DNA from: Limivivens sp034101475
GTDB lineage: Bacteria; Bacillota; Clostridia; Lachnospirales; Lachnospiraceae
Length of the DNA stretch: 64,000 nucleotides
Direction: 5' to 3'
Assembly (NCBI GenBank): GCA_034101475.1
Contig: JAXEJQ010000075.1
Coordinates: forward strand, 20,200 to 84,199
A program made the position numbers and the translations under genes. Shown in pieces: positions 25,653 through 35,037 of the stretch (within the stretch, counting starts at the first letter, position 1; each line of letters begins with the position of its first letter). Below the pieces are notes generated by a model, which made no database searches, was not told the DNA's origin, and saw only the letters and a list, made by a program, of their open reading frames with translations.

Positions 25653-27227
25653 TTATTTCTTGTACATCTGCCGGTAATCCAGGGGTGTCATCTGCTCACT
25701 TTCTTTGAACATTTTGGAAAAATAGGAGAAATTATCGTATCCCACCTTGGAAGCAATGATCCCCACCGAAAAGTTTGTCGAGACCAGAAGCTTCTTTGCC
25801 AGGTCCATCTTCTCCTTCATCACATAATCTTTAAAGTTCATTCCCACCCTGGTCTTAAACAGCCTGGAAAAATACTCCTCATTCAGAAATACCAGATTCG
25901 CCACCTCTTTGCGGGAAATATTCTGATTAATGTGGTCATGGATGTATTCCTTTGCCACCTCCACACAGTCCGCCTTTGTACTCTCCCGGCGATGGAGAAA
26001 TTCCAGACAGTAGTCAATGGCCTCCAGCAGCCCTTCAAAGGTATGATAAGCTTCCATAAAGGCTTCATAGGAATAGGCCTCTGAAAAAATGCTCTGAGGA
26101 TCTATTTTCCGGGACTCCGCCACCGCAAAAAAAGCCTTGGAAAAATGAAAATGGATGGTTTTCATCCGCTTCAGGTTCAGGCCGCCCCAGCGGTCCGCCT
26201 TCCTGCAGTATTCTTCGATTTCACTGCGGACGATCTGCCCTTCCCCTCTCTCCAGATAGTTGTACCACTGTTCGGTATTTCGAAGAATCAGAGCATCCGA
26301 AGGTTCTTTCTGTTCCCCCTCCTGAAAGAAATCCGTCCGGCGCATCACATTGTTGTCCTTCATCTCTTCCAGGACCTTCAGGCCGCTGTAAAGAGCCTCT
26401 CCCTTCGCCCTGGTCACATAAAAGGCCATTCCGAAATCCATTTTCTGGAGCAAAAACTCATGTACCCTCCGAATATTGGAAAAAATCTCTTCTTCCTCTG
26501 TCGTGGCAGCGTCCGCATAAAGAATCAGAAACAGTCCGGAATTCTGAATGGGGCAGATCAGCGTCTGACATGCCAGTCCCTGCATAGTCTCTTCCATGAC
26601 ATTCCATACCACCATGCGGATCAGCCGGGTACTCCATTCTTCCCGGCACCCGTTCCAGTGAATAATGTCCGCCTGAATCAGGTAGAACGCCTCTCTCTCA
26701 TACTTTTTCGGCAGCAGGCTCAGAAGCCTGCCCAGCCGCTTCGGAAATTCGGATTCCTTTCCCACCAGCATCCGCTCCATCATTCCGTTTACCAGCATTT
26801 CCTGCTGTTCTTTCAGCAGATCCTGATTCTCCTGCAGCTCTTCCAGCTTTCGGTTCTGAAAAATTTTCGTGCATACACGCCGGATCACATTTTCCACATC
26901 TTCAAACTGAGCCGGCTGCAGAATATAGTCATAGCCTCCCAGCTTAATCGCCTTCTGGGCGTACTGAAAATCTGCATGGGCTGTCAGAAAAATACATTCT
27001 ATCTTCTGATAGTGCTCCTTTACCCAGGCAAACAGCTCCAGTCCGTCCTCTCCCGGCATCTCGATATCCGTCAGCATAATCTGAATCGGATACCTTCCCA
27101 GAATTTCTCTGGCCTCCTTCGCGCTGGCAGCCAGGTAAACCTGATCAATGGGCAGATTTTCCCATCTGATTCCGTTTTTCAGGCTGGTCAGAACGGTCCT
27201 CTGGTCATCCACAATGATAATATTCAA
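25653..27227 (-). CDS. AraC-type response regulator (YesN family)
   Basis: 524 residues. The N-terminal receiver domain has IIVDDQRTVL and the phospho-acceptor region MLTDIEMPGEDG. The middle is a long linker, and the C-terminus has two AraC helix-turn-helices (NISRKEVANLVFLNEEYFSR, VGIIASKVGYDNFSYFSKMF). It likely activates the sugar-transport operon that follows. The start appears to be TTG, overlapping the histidine kinase stop (TTGA), with GGGGAAATGGG just upstream, so it is translationally coupled to the kinase. Confidence 0.9.
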   Translation of the reverse strand: MNIIIVDDQRTVLTSLKNGIRWENLPIDQVYLAASAKEAREILGRYPIQIMLTDIEMPGEDGLELFAWVKEHYQKIECIFLTAHADFQYAQKAIKLGGYDYILQPAQFEDVENVIRRVCTKIFQNRKLEELQENQDLLKEQQEMLVNGMMERMLVGKESEFPKRLGRLLSLLPKKYEREAFYLIQADIIHWNGCREEWSTRLIRMVVWNVMEETMQGLACQTLICPIQNSGLFLILYADAATTEEEEIFSNIRRVHEFLLQKMDFGMAFYVTRAKGEALYSGLKVLEEMKDNNVMRRTDFFQEGEQKEPSDALILRNTEQWYNYLERGEGQIVRSEIEEYCRKADRWGGLNLKRMKTIHFHFSKAFFAVAESRKIDPQSIFSEAYSYEAFMEAYHTFEGLLEAIDYCLEFLHRRESTKADCVEVAKEYIHDHINQNISRKEVANLVFLNEEYFSRLFKTRVGMNFKDYVMKEKMDLAKKLLVSTNFSVGIIASKVGYDNFSYFSKMFKESEQMTPLDYRQMYKK

Positions 27228-28957
27228 CCCATTTCCCCATTTCTCTTCTCCGATGGTGCCTCCCCACTGTCCGCAATGGGCAGAATCAGCTCACTGACCG
27301 CCCCATCCGAGTTGTAAAAATTGTATTCTGCTTTCCCGTCATATAAAATCGCGCACCTGTTTTTCAGATTTGTGATTCCGACGCCCACCTGATCATTCAC
27401 TTCCTGTCCGTTGATCACCGCCAGAACCTCTTCCGGATAGCCGGCGCCATTATCCCATATGGTCAGGTCGATATACTCCCCCTCCTCCGTGGAAAGCTTC
27501 AGGGCTTTCACACCGATGCAAAGGTATTCTCCATCCCGGCGGGGTTTATAATACTTAAAAGAATTTTCAAAAAAGGTCTGAATCGTCAGCAGCGGCACCT
27601 CAGATCCCGAAAGCTGCTCCGGAATTTCCCAGCAGCAGACGGCCTTGTGCTCCAGGAGATCATTCTGGAGATTCAGATAGTTTTTCGCATAGCTGATTTC
27701 CTCCTCCAGTGTCACCATGTCCTTTTCCATCTTTAAAAGATACCGCATATGCACCGAAATCGAGAAAATGAGATTCTGAATTTTATCATATTTTCCTTCC
27801 GATGCCAGCGCATTCATGGTCTTCAGACAGTTCAGATAAAAGTGAGGGCGGATCTGAAGCTGAAAATAGGTCAGTTCCGCCTTCTGTTTCTTGATCTTCT
27901 CCTCATAAGAATGAATTTTCAGAAAACGGATCTGCTCCATCATCTGCTGAAACATCTCATTGACTTCTTCAATCTCCGCAAAATCAGAGTGAAGAGAAAT
28001 GTCCGCGTCCAGGTTGTGGTCACGGATCCGCTCCATGGTATCCTTCAGTTCCGTCAGGGATCCCACCATCTCCCTGTTCAGATGCTGCATCAGCAGAATC
28101 AGAACAATCAGGGTTCCGACGGATCCCACCACAATCAGAATCTGCTGGAGCTGAAAATAATATTTCCAGTTTTTCTGCAGAACCATACAGAGAGACAGTC
28201 CGGAAGAACCGATTTCCCGACGCGCCACAAAACAGGCTCCGGTTTCCCGGATATCATTCCCGGTTGTCTGTGAATCCTGTCCGGAAAGCTCCAGCTCTTC
28301 TGCCAGTTCCGGCCGGGTGACTGCCTCCTGGCCTTTCATAACCAGAAACTGCGGTGTCATTCCGGCAATCTCTCTGGTGGTTTTTTCATAATCAGACAGA
28401 CTTACCAGCCCCACAATGCTCCCATATCGCTTCTGGTAGATCTTCGCATAGTAAAGCCCTTTGTCCGTCTGTACAAGCATCCACTCATTTTTGTTGATCA
28501 GCGGCTCCAGCTGGCTTTTCAGCTGCTGAATCACCTGCTCCTTTTCTTCATATTCCATGCCTTCCACAAATTTGTAAAGGACCTGTGTTCCTCCGTCATA
28601 GGAGATAATATAGCCGCAGAAACCGGATTTCGCCAGCAAAAAGCTCTGGAGCATCGTGTCCAGATTATAGGCGGCCCCATAGCTCAGCACACCGTCCTTT
28701 TTCGTACTGATCGTCTCAAAATCAGCGCTGTTAAAGTAAAACATGGACAGCGTATTGTCCACATTCTGCATGGCATCCTCTGTATTTCCCACCAGCTGCT
28801 CCACGGTCCGGGAGGCCTCCTGCCGGAGCTGCTGATAGGAACGGGAAATACTGTAACAGTCAAAAATCACCAGCAGAACGGTCACCACAGCAAAGGCCGT
28901 CAGAAGCATCCAGGTCAGCTGCCGCTTCAGCGATTTTTCTTTTTCCTCTTTTTTCAT
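27224..28957 (-). CDS. Sensor histidine kinase (YesM family)
   Basis: 577 residues. Transmembrane helices lie at about 13-33 and 268-290 with a ligand-sensing region between, then a HAMP linker. The histidine box is QIRPHFYLNCLKTMNAL, a variant of the usual NPHFLYN, and the ATP-binding domain has ENSFKYY, WDNGAGYPEEVL and GVGITNLKNR. It should sense an extracellular sugar and phosphorylate the YesN-like regulator. No ribosome site precedes the ATG, and a TATACT box (28964-28969) lies only 6 bases before it, so translation may start on a leaderless mRNA. Confidence 0.9.
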   Translation of the reverse strand: MKKEEKEKSLKRQLTWMLLTAFAVVTVLLVIFDCYSISRSYQQLRQEASRTVEQLVGNTEDAMQNVDNTLSMFYFNSADFETISTKKDGVLSYGAAYNLDTMLQSFLLAKSGFCGYIISYDGGTQVLYKFVEGMEYEEKEQVIQQLKSQLEPLINKNEWMLVQTDKGLYYAKIYQKRYGSIVGLVSLSDYEKTTREIAGMTPQFLVMKGQEAVTRPELAEELELSGQDSQTTGNDIRETGACFVARREIGSSGLSLCMVLQKNWKYYFQLQQILIVVGSVGTLIVLILLMQHLNREMVGSLTELKDTMERIRDHNLDADISLHSDFAEIEEVNEMFQQMMEQIRFLKIHSYEEKIKKQKAELTYFQLQIRPHFYLNCLKTMNALASEGKYDKIQNLIFSISVHMRYLLKMEKDMVTLEEEISYAKNYLNLQNDLLEHKAVCCWEIPEQLSGSEVPLLTIQTFFENSFKYYKPRRDGEYLCIGVKALKLSTEEGEYIDLTIWDNGAGYPEEVLAVINGQEVNDQVGVGITNLKNRCAILYDGKAEYNFYNSDGAVSELILPIADSGEAPSEKRNGEMG

Positions 28958-28963
28958 ATTGTT

Positions 28964-28972
28964 AGTATAACA
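28964..28972 (-). promoter_or_regulatory. Extended -10 close to the kinase start codon
   Basis: TGTTATACT on the minus strand; transcription would start at or next to the ATG at 28957. The -35 region is poor. Confidence 0.45.
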
Positions 28973-29031
28973 TTGAACATTTCATTTGAACAGAAAAATT
29001 TCGAAGGCTGACCCATTTCTTTCCGGTTTTC

Positions 29032-32000
29032 TCAATGGAATCCTGCTCTTTTTCTGGCTGTTTCATCGCTGGGATCCAACATTTCCATGCAGTCTTCTTC
29101 CAAATGCAGGTGAATACTTCTGGCCGGATCGATGGAAAAACGCTCCCGGGGATCGGAAGACGAATTTTTCTGCTCTGCCAGCAGAAAGGGATCCTCTCCG
29201 GCCCGGAACGGATGCAGCCACAGGGAAAACTCGATGGTCTCCGGAAGAAGCCGGTACTTTGGCAGAACATCCGAGCCGCAGCTGGCATTCCCGATTCCGT
29301 TCTGGGCATAGTCCAAAGACAAAATCAGATGATCCCTGGGCCGAAGCTCCTCCCGATGAGCAGCCTTCATCAGATCCTCCACCCGATAAGGAACCGCAGT
29401 AAACTCAAAATTCCTTCCGCTGTTTATCAAAAGCCCGTCTCCCTGTTCATCAAAAAGGGAAAGCCAGCGAGTATCCGTATGATTTCCGCTCTCCTGAGGC
29501 CGGATATATTCCATCCGGGCACTTTCGGCAAGGGAACCGCGGAACCTGGAAACCCGCACCGAAGTTTTCCGGTCTGTGTAGCTTTCTCCCGGTCCGTTTC
29601 CGTACCATTCAAATTTCTTCAGAGTGTCTGCACATTCCAGAACATATCCGATTCTGGGCAGGCACTCCCAGTTTCCATAGGGCTGAACCACACTGTCGAT
29701 TTTCAGCGTGCCCTCCGGATAAAAGCTCACAATCTGATAAAGGAGAATTCCGGAATCGTTTTTACAGCGATATTCTTTTTCGATCCCGATTTCTACTCGT
29801 TCCCTGCTTTCCTCCAATACGGAAACTTCGCGCAGAATCCCCTTTGCATGGGCAATATCCAGATTTTTCCATCCGTTTGTTCCCAGATAAGACTGACTGT
29901 GCAGATCATTGTCCGTAAAGGCCCTCACCATCTGCAGATGCAGCCCTTCTTCTGCCGGGGGCAGCTCTTCCTTCCCGGCCTTTTCCAGCATTTCCTTCCC
30001 CTGTAGGGAAAACCGAATCAGATTTCCCGTTTTTTTCGAGATTTCCGCCCGGAAAACCGATGAGCGAACCATCAGTTCTTCGCCATTCTCCAACGTCAGG
30101 CTTCCGTCAGACCACTCCGGTATGGTTCTTTCCTTTAAGACTGTCTGAACAGGAAGCTGAATCTGAGCAACCGGATGTCCCGCCTCTGCCCACAGTGTCT
30201 TTTCCCCCAGCACAAATTCCAGATTCAGGAAATATTCACCCGGTTCTTCCAAAAGCTCCCGGGAATAAGGCAGCTCCAGCACGTCTTCCTCTCCCGGCTC
30301 CAGAGCAGGTACCCGGCATCGTCCGCTCTGAATTCCTGCGCCGTTTCGTTCCAGATTCCATTCCAGGTCCAGACAGGAGGTACGGATCTGGTCATAGCCG
30401 CTGCGGATCCGGAGCTTTCCGCCAGACGCATCTTCCATCGAAACGCGTACCGGTGCAAAGACAGCCTTCACCTCCAGAAGCTTGGCCGTGGGGCTTCGAT
30501 CCGGCAGCACCACCCCGTCAATCACGAAATTCCCGGAATTCGGACTGTCCCCGAAATCGCCTCCATAGGCATATCCCTCTTTCCGCCGGATGCCATGATC
30601 GCACCATTCCCAGATAAATCCTCCGCAGAAGTTTTCATAGGCTTCCATCAGCTCCTGATATTCTTTGAAATTTCCCATGGCATTTCCCATGGCATGGGCA
30701 TACTCATTCAGAAGGAACGGTTTTTCCGGATTCTGTCTGCATTTTTCCTTCAGCCATTTTACAGAAGAATAGGTATCGCTGTCCACATCCGCCACCGAGC
30801 ACATCTGGCGTTCATGCACCAGTCTGGTGGGATCCAGTGTTTTACAGTAGGCGCTCATCAGCGCAATATTTTCTCCGTAGCCTGCCTCATTGCTGGTGGA
30901 CCAGAAAATGACTGAGGGAGAATTTTTATTCACCCCCACCATGGACGCCACCCGGTCAATACAGCACAGGGTCCACCGCAGATCATTGCCCGGAAGGACA
31001 TCCGTTTTGTAGGAAATGTCATGGGTTTCCAGATTGCACTCATCCATGACATACAGACCATACTCATCACAGAGCTCATACCAGAGCGGTGTATGGGGGT
31101 AATGCGAACAGCGCACCGCGTTCAGATTATTCTGCTTCATCAGGCAGATATCCCTCACCATATCCTCCCGGGTCACAAACTGTCCCCGGTCCGGATGAAA
31201 TTCATGAAGATTGACTCCCTTCAGCTTTATGGGCCTTCCGTTGATGCAGACCGCTCCGTTTTCCACGCGGATCTCCCGGAAGCCGATTTTTTTGACCGCC
31301 ACATCCACAACCCTTCCCCTCTCATCCTTCAGGATCAGGAACAGCCGGTAAAGATTCGGTGTTTCCGCACTCCAGAGCTTCGGATTTCTGACTTTTGCCT
31401 CCAGATAAACCGTGCGGATCGTATTAGCCAGAATCGGCCTGGGGGAAATCTCAAAATCTCTGCGCTGCTGGGGCGTCATTTTCTCCAGTTCTGTCATTCT
31501 CCAGGTATCCACAGGCCATCTGGGATTTTCCATGCCGGTAAAACCGCTGTCCAGAACCATTCTCTGCTCCGGCACTCCCTGGCAGTCATAACATTCCATC
31601 TCCACGGTGTAAGGCTCCACGGCCTCCCCGGTATCATTTTTCACCTTGACGCTCACAGTCAGCCGCGCCTCTTCATATCCTCCTTCAAAGGCGGTCTGTA
31701 CCTGGAAATCCGAAATGCACACATTTCTCTGTCTGATCAGGCAGACGCTTCGGAAAATGCCGCTCATCCGCCACATATCCTGATCCTCCAGGTAGGTACA
31801 GGCACTGTATTGATAAACCTCCACCGCCAGAACATTGCGGCCCGCCCGCAGCTTCTCCGTGATACAAAACTCCGCCGGAGAATAGGAATTCTGACTGACA
31901 CCGGCCAGTTTCCCGTTGACCCATACCTGAAACGCGCTGCGGACACCGTCAAAGCGCAGCAGAACCTGCTCCCCGCAAGGAAGCTGATCCAGCAGAAACT

Positions 32001-32376
32001 CTGTGCGGTAAAAGCCCTTGCTGTTTTTCTCATCCGGAATCCGCCCCGGAACCAGTTTTTCCGTATCCGGTTCAAAGGGATATTTCACATTTGTATAGAT
32101 CGGAATTCCATAGCCATGAAGCTCCCAGTTGGACGGCACCGGAATCCGGTCCCAGTCCCTGTCCTCATAATCCGGCCGGATATACGCTCCGGTATCTTCC
32201 TTCACATCCGGGCAGTACCGGAACTTCCACTCCCCGTCCAGGCACTGGAGAATTTCATCTTCTCCGCCCTCCAGTGCCCTTTCAAAGCTCTCATAGGAAT
32301 GAAAAAAGCTTCGATAGGCTTCCTTTCCGACTCCAATGAGATCCTTCTCCCTCCAAAAATCCTTCAGCTGATCCAT
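29032..32376 (-). CDS. GH2 beta-galactosidase (LacZ type)
   Basis: 1114 residues, slightly longer than LacZ (about 1024), with an unaligned tail of roughly 60 residues after the small-chain domain. Sugar-binding, sandwich and TIM-barrel domains are in normal order. The acid/base region reads WSTSNEAGYGENI and the strand NEYAHAMGNAMGNFKEYQEL is typical; the nucleophile lies further on in FIWEWCDHGI. No signal peptide. It cleaves beta-galactosides, here probably as part of a complex glycoside. It follows the second GH2 gene by 2 bases and the pair is transcribed from the 34.9 kb promoter. Confidence 0.9.
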   Translation of the reverse strand: MDQLKDFWREKDLIGVGKEAYRSFFHSYESFERALEGGEDEILQCLDGEWKFRYCPDVKEDTGAYIRPDYEDRDWDRIPVPSNWELHGYGIPIYTNVKYPFEPDTEKLVPGRIPDEKNSKGFYRTEFLLDQLPCGEQVLLRFDGVRSAFQVWVNGKLAGVSQNSYSPAEFCITEKLRAGRNVLAVEVYQYSACTYLEDQDMWRMSGIFRSVCLIRQRNVCISDFQVQTAFEGGYEEARLTVSVKVKNDTGEAVEPYTVEMECYDCQGVPEQRMVLDSGFTGMENPRWPVDTWRMTELEKMTPQQRRDFEISPRPILANTIRTVYLEAKVRNPKLWSAETPNLYRLFLILKDERGRVVDVAVKKIGFREIRVENGAVCINGRPIKLKGVNLHEFHPDRGQFVTREDMVRDICLMKQNNLNAVRCSHYPHTPLWYELCDEYGLYVMDECNLETHDISYKTDVLPGNDLRWTLCCIDRVASMVGVNKNSPSVIFWSTSNEAGYGENIALMSAYCKTLDPTRLVHERQMCSVADVDSDTYSSVKWLKEKCRQNPEKPFLLNEYAHAMGNAMGNFKEYQELMEAYENFCGGFIWEWCDHGIRRKEGYAYGGDFGDSPNSGNFVIDGVVLPDRSPTAKLLEVKAVFAPVRVSMEDASGGKLRIRSGYDQIRTSCLDLEWNLERNGAGIQSGRCRVPALEPGEEDVLELPYSRELLEEPGEYFLNLEFVLGEKTLWAEAGHPVAQIQLPVQTVLKERTIPEWSDGSLTLENGEELMVRSSVFRAEISKKTGNLIRFSLQGKEMLEKAGKEELPPAEEGLHLQMVRAFTDNDLHSQSYLGTNGWKNLDIAHAKGILREVSVLEESRERVEIGIEKEYRCKNDSGILLYQIVSFYPEGTLKIDSVVQPYGNWECLPRIGYVLECADTLKKFEWYGNGPGESYTDRKTSVRVSRFRGSLAESARMEYIRPQESGNHTDTRWLSLFDEQGDGLLINSGRNFEFTAVPYRVEDLMKAAHREELRPRDHLILSLDYAQNGIGNASCGSDVLPKYRLLPETIEFSLWLHPFRAGEDPFLLAEQKNSSSDPRERFSIDPARSIHLHLEEDCMEMLDPSDETARKRAGFH

Positions 32377-32378
32377 CT

Positions 32379-34817
32379 TTACCTGTTCCTTTCCTTCTGT
32401 TTTTCATCATCTTCCGGCCGCCGGAACGTTTCCCATTCCGCGTGCAGGATACATTCTCCCTCCGTCAGCCCCTCTGCCGAAACATTTACCTTTACTTCTC
32501 CGGGTATCTGTCCTGTCCTCACAACCAGTATTGCACGGCCCTCCCAGGAGCGCCGGCAGCCTGTTCCAAAATTTTCCTCTGTACAGGGGTTGTTGGAGCC
32601 AAAGCCTTCCATTCTTCCGGCACCGGACACGACAGCAGTCAGCATCCGGTCTTCTCCCCGGACTCTCCGTCCTTTTTCATCTGCCAGAATAATCTCCACA
32701 TAACTCAGATCCATCCCATCCGGACAGACTCGATATCGGTCCGGTTTTAAAAGAATCTGCACCGCTTTTCCGGTGGTTTCCAGCTTATCCTCTGCAGCCG
32801 GACTCCCGTTCCGCCAGGCAATGGCACGCAGTTCTCCCGGTTCATAGGGGATGACGGCCTTTGCCGTCATTTCTTCCGGGACAACCCTTGCCGCAGACCT
32901 TCCATTGACCAGAAATTCCACCAGTTCACAGTCCGCATAGGCTTCCACCTCCACCGGCTGCCCAATGTATGTTTGTTCAAAGGTCCAGTTCTTTTTTACC
33001 TCATGCCAGTGAAATCCGGTTCCATACAGGGGTTTCCCCGTATCCTCCGGATGAGCGGCAAAAACATGAATTCCTGCATCCAACCCCCAGATCACCTTCC
33101 GATAATAGGATCTGGGCAGCCTCTCACCATCCAGAGCCAGATCTGCCTGGGCACAGGTAAGCCAGGGCCATTCTGCCATAAGTCCTTTCCGCTCTTTCGG
33201 TTCTTCCCGAAAGGAACGCCCGGCTCCGGCCTCTCCCAGATTATCATATGCCGTCCATACAAAATCCCCGATAACAAAGGGATTCTGCCGGACTGCCTCC
33301 CGGTTTCCCCAGGTATCAATTCCTTCTGTTTCCGTTCCCTGAAGCACTTTTCCCGGAAACAGCTTTCCAAACTGTTCGTAATTGCGGAAGCCGTAGTTAA
33401 AGGACACGATATCCAGCTGTTCGATCATCTCCCGGAAATACTGATTTTCCTCCTCTTCCCTGATGTAAACCCCCGGTTCCGGCACCGGCCCCCGGATTCC
33501 TCCCGGAAATCCGTCGCAGGTCAGGTTTTTCGGAAGAAACATTCCTCCCAGCGTCACCGGACGGGAAGGATCCAGACTGCGGATGAAATCCGCCTGTACT
33601 TTTGTCCAGTACACACTTTCCGGATGAAAATTCCTTACCTCCGGGATTTCATTGCCAAAGCTCCAGCAGTAAACCGAAGGATGATTCCGGTCCCGCCGCA
33701 TGGTAGCCTCCAGATCTCTCTTCCACCAGTCTTCAAACCAGAGATGATAATCATTCTGATTTTTGCCGATCCGCCAGCAGTCAAACATCTCATCCAGTAC
33801 ATATATGCCGCAGCGGTCGCAGGCCTCCAGCAGTGCTCTGGAAGGCGGATTATGAGCTGTCCGGACAGCATTGAACCCTGCAGCCTTCAGCTTTTCAATC
33901 TTTCGCTCCTCTGCCCTTGGAAAAGCTTTGGCCCCCAGCATTCCCTGATCATGATGAATGCAGCCGCCATAAAGGGTTACGGGGCGTCCGTTAACCTTCA
34001 TCCCTTCCTCCGGACTGAATTCGATTTTCCGGATTCCGATTTTCTGTACGGTTCTGTCTTCCTCCTGTCCGGGGGCACAGATCCCCACAGACAACTCATA
34101 CAGCTCCGGTGTCCGGTCATCCCACAGGATGGGATTCTCCACTTCCAGTTCTCCCTGCCATCCCGACCGTTCATTCGCCTTCAGCCAGACCTCCTGCTCC
34201 ATGGATGCCTGCTCCAGTCCATCTTTTTTAAGAATCACCCGCACCTTTGCCGCCACATCTTCCTTTCCATAATTGGAAATCTCCGCTTCCACCCGGACAA
34301 CCGCCCGCTCCTTTTCCACCTCTGGCGTTGTGATAAAAAGATTCCCGGGATTCAGACAGCAGACCTCTCCCACCAGAAGCCGTACCTCCCGGTAAATCCC
34401 GGCCCCGGAATACCACCGGCTGGAAGGCTGGTGTCCCTGAACAGAAATACTCAGTTTATTCGGAACATCAAACCGCAGAAACCCGGTCAGTTCCTTCTGA
34501 AAGGGAGCATATCCATAGGGATGGTGTCCCAGATAATGGTCATTGAACGTGATTTCCGTGTTCATATACGCGCCGTCCAGATTCAGGAACACCCTTTTTC
34601 CCCGCCAGTCCTCCTGCGCCCGGAACTCCTTTTCATAGACAGCGTAGCCATCCGGAAAATAACCGACCCGGGGTCCTCCGGGCGCCTCCGGACTGCGCTC
34701 CCGGTCAATCAGAAAATCATCCGGAAGATCCACCGTCTCTCCCTCCTGCCCTTTCTCCCAGGGCATTTTTTTCCCAAGTGTCCGCTTCCAGTTAAAATGA
34801 AAAGGAATTTCTCTCAT
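32379..34817 (-). CDS. GH2 family glycoside hydrolase (GalB/DUF4982-like)
   Basis: 812 residues, no signal peptide. N-terminal jelly-roll (YEKEFRAQEDWRGKRVFLNL), immunoglobulin-like domain, barrel with NHPSVYCWSFGNEIPE (acid/base E) and LQGTETEGIDTWG (nucleophile region), then further beta domains (DUF4982-like). Likely beta-galactosidase, though other GH2 activities such as beta-glucuronidase cannot be excluded. The ATG at 34817 has GGAGG 5 bases upstream; the frame extends to 34904 without such a site. First gene of a two-gene operon divergent from an AraC regulator. Confidence 0.88.
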   Translation of the reverse strand: MREIPFHFNWKRTLGKKMPWEKGQEGETVDLPDDFLIDRERSPEAPGGPRVGYFPDGYAVYEKEFRAQEDWRGKRVFLNLDGAYMNTEITFNDHYLGHHPYGYAPFQKELTGFLRFDVPNKLSISVQGHQPSSRWYSGAGIYREVRLLVGEVCCLNPGNLFITTPEVEKERAVVRVEAEISNYGKEDVAAKVRVILKKDGLEQASMEQEVWLKANERSGWQGELEVENPILWDDRTPELYELSVGICAPGQEEDRTVQKIGIRKIEFSPEEGMKVNGRPVTLYGGCIHHDQGMLGAKAFPRAEERKIEKLKAAGFNAVRTAHNPPSRALLEACDRCGIYVLDEMFDCWRIGKNQNDYHLWFEDWWKRDLEATMRRDRNHPSVYCWSFGNEIPEVRNFHPESVYWTKVQADFIRSLDPSRPVTLGGMFLPKNLTCDGFPGGIRGPVPEPGVYIREEEENQYFREMIEQLDIVSFNYGFRNYEQFGKLFPGKVLQGTETEGIDTWGNREAVRQNPFVIGDFVWTAYDNLGEAGAGRSFREEPKERKGLMAEWPWLTCAQADLALDGERLPRSYYRKVIWGLDAGIHVFAAHPEDTGKPLYGTGFHWHEVKKNWTFEQTYIGQPVEVEAYADCELVEFLVNGRSAARVVPEEMTAKAVIPYEPGELRAIAWRNGSPAAEDKLETTGKAVQILLKPDRYRVCPDGMDLSYVEIILADEKGRRVRGEDRMLTAVVSGAGRMEGFGSNNPCTEENFGTGCRRSWEGRAILVVRTGQIPGEVKVNVSAEGLTEGECILHAEWETFRRPEDDEKQKERNR

Positions 34818-34875
34818 ATCTGCCTCCGTTCCGGGAAATCTGTCATCCCGTTTCCTGCTTTCTTCTGATACATCC

Positions 34876-34904
34876 ATTGTACGTTTCCGGGAAACCGGAA
34901 ACAA
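34876..34904 (-). promoter_or_regulatory. Promoter for GH2 operon
   Basis: TTGTTT, 17-base spacer, TACAAT on the minus strand. The spacer is filled by a perfect palindrome (34883-34902), so a bound regulator would block or reshape the promoter. Confidence 0.5.
34883..34902. promoter_or_regulatory. 20-bp palindromic operator
   Basis: GTTTCCGG and CCGGAAAC form a perfect 8-bp inverted repeat with a 4-base spacer, between -35 and -10 of the GH2 promoter. The symmetry resembles LacI-type operators, whereas the adjacent regulator is AraC-type. Confidence 0.55.
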
Positions 34905-34955
34905 TGTCGCAGACCCGAAACAAGCTTCCCAATTGTATCCTATTCAGACTTTTTC

Positions 34956-34984
34956 TTGACAGCCTGCATCCGGAAAGCTACACT
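34956..34984 (+). promoter_or_regulatory. Promoter for AraC-family regulator
   Basis: Perfect TTGACA, 17-base spacer and TACACT on the plus strand, 53 bases before the regulator start. Confidence 0.8.
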
Positions 34985-35037
34985 GAAAACAGGAATTCCG
35001 AATCCCTGCACCTGAAATCCCAGAAAAGGAGAATGAT

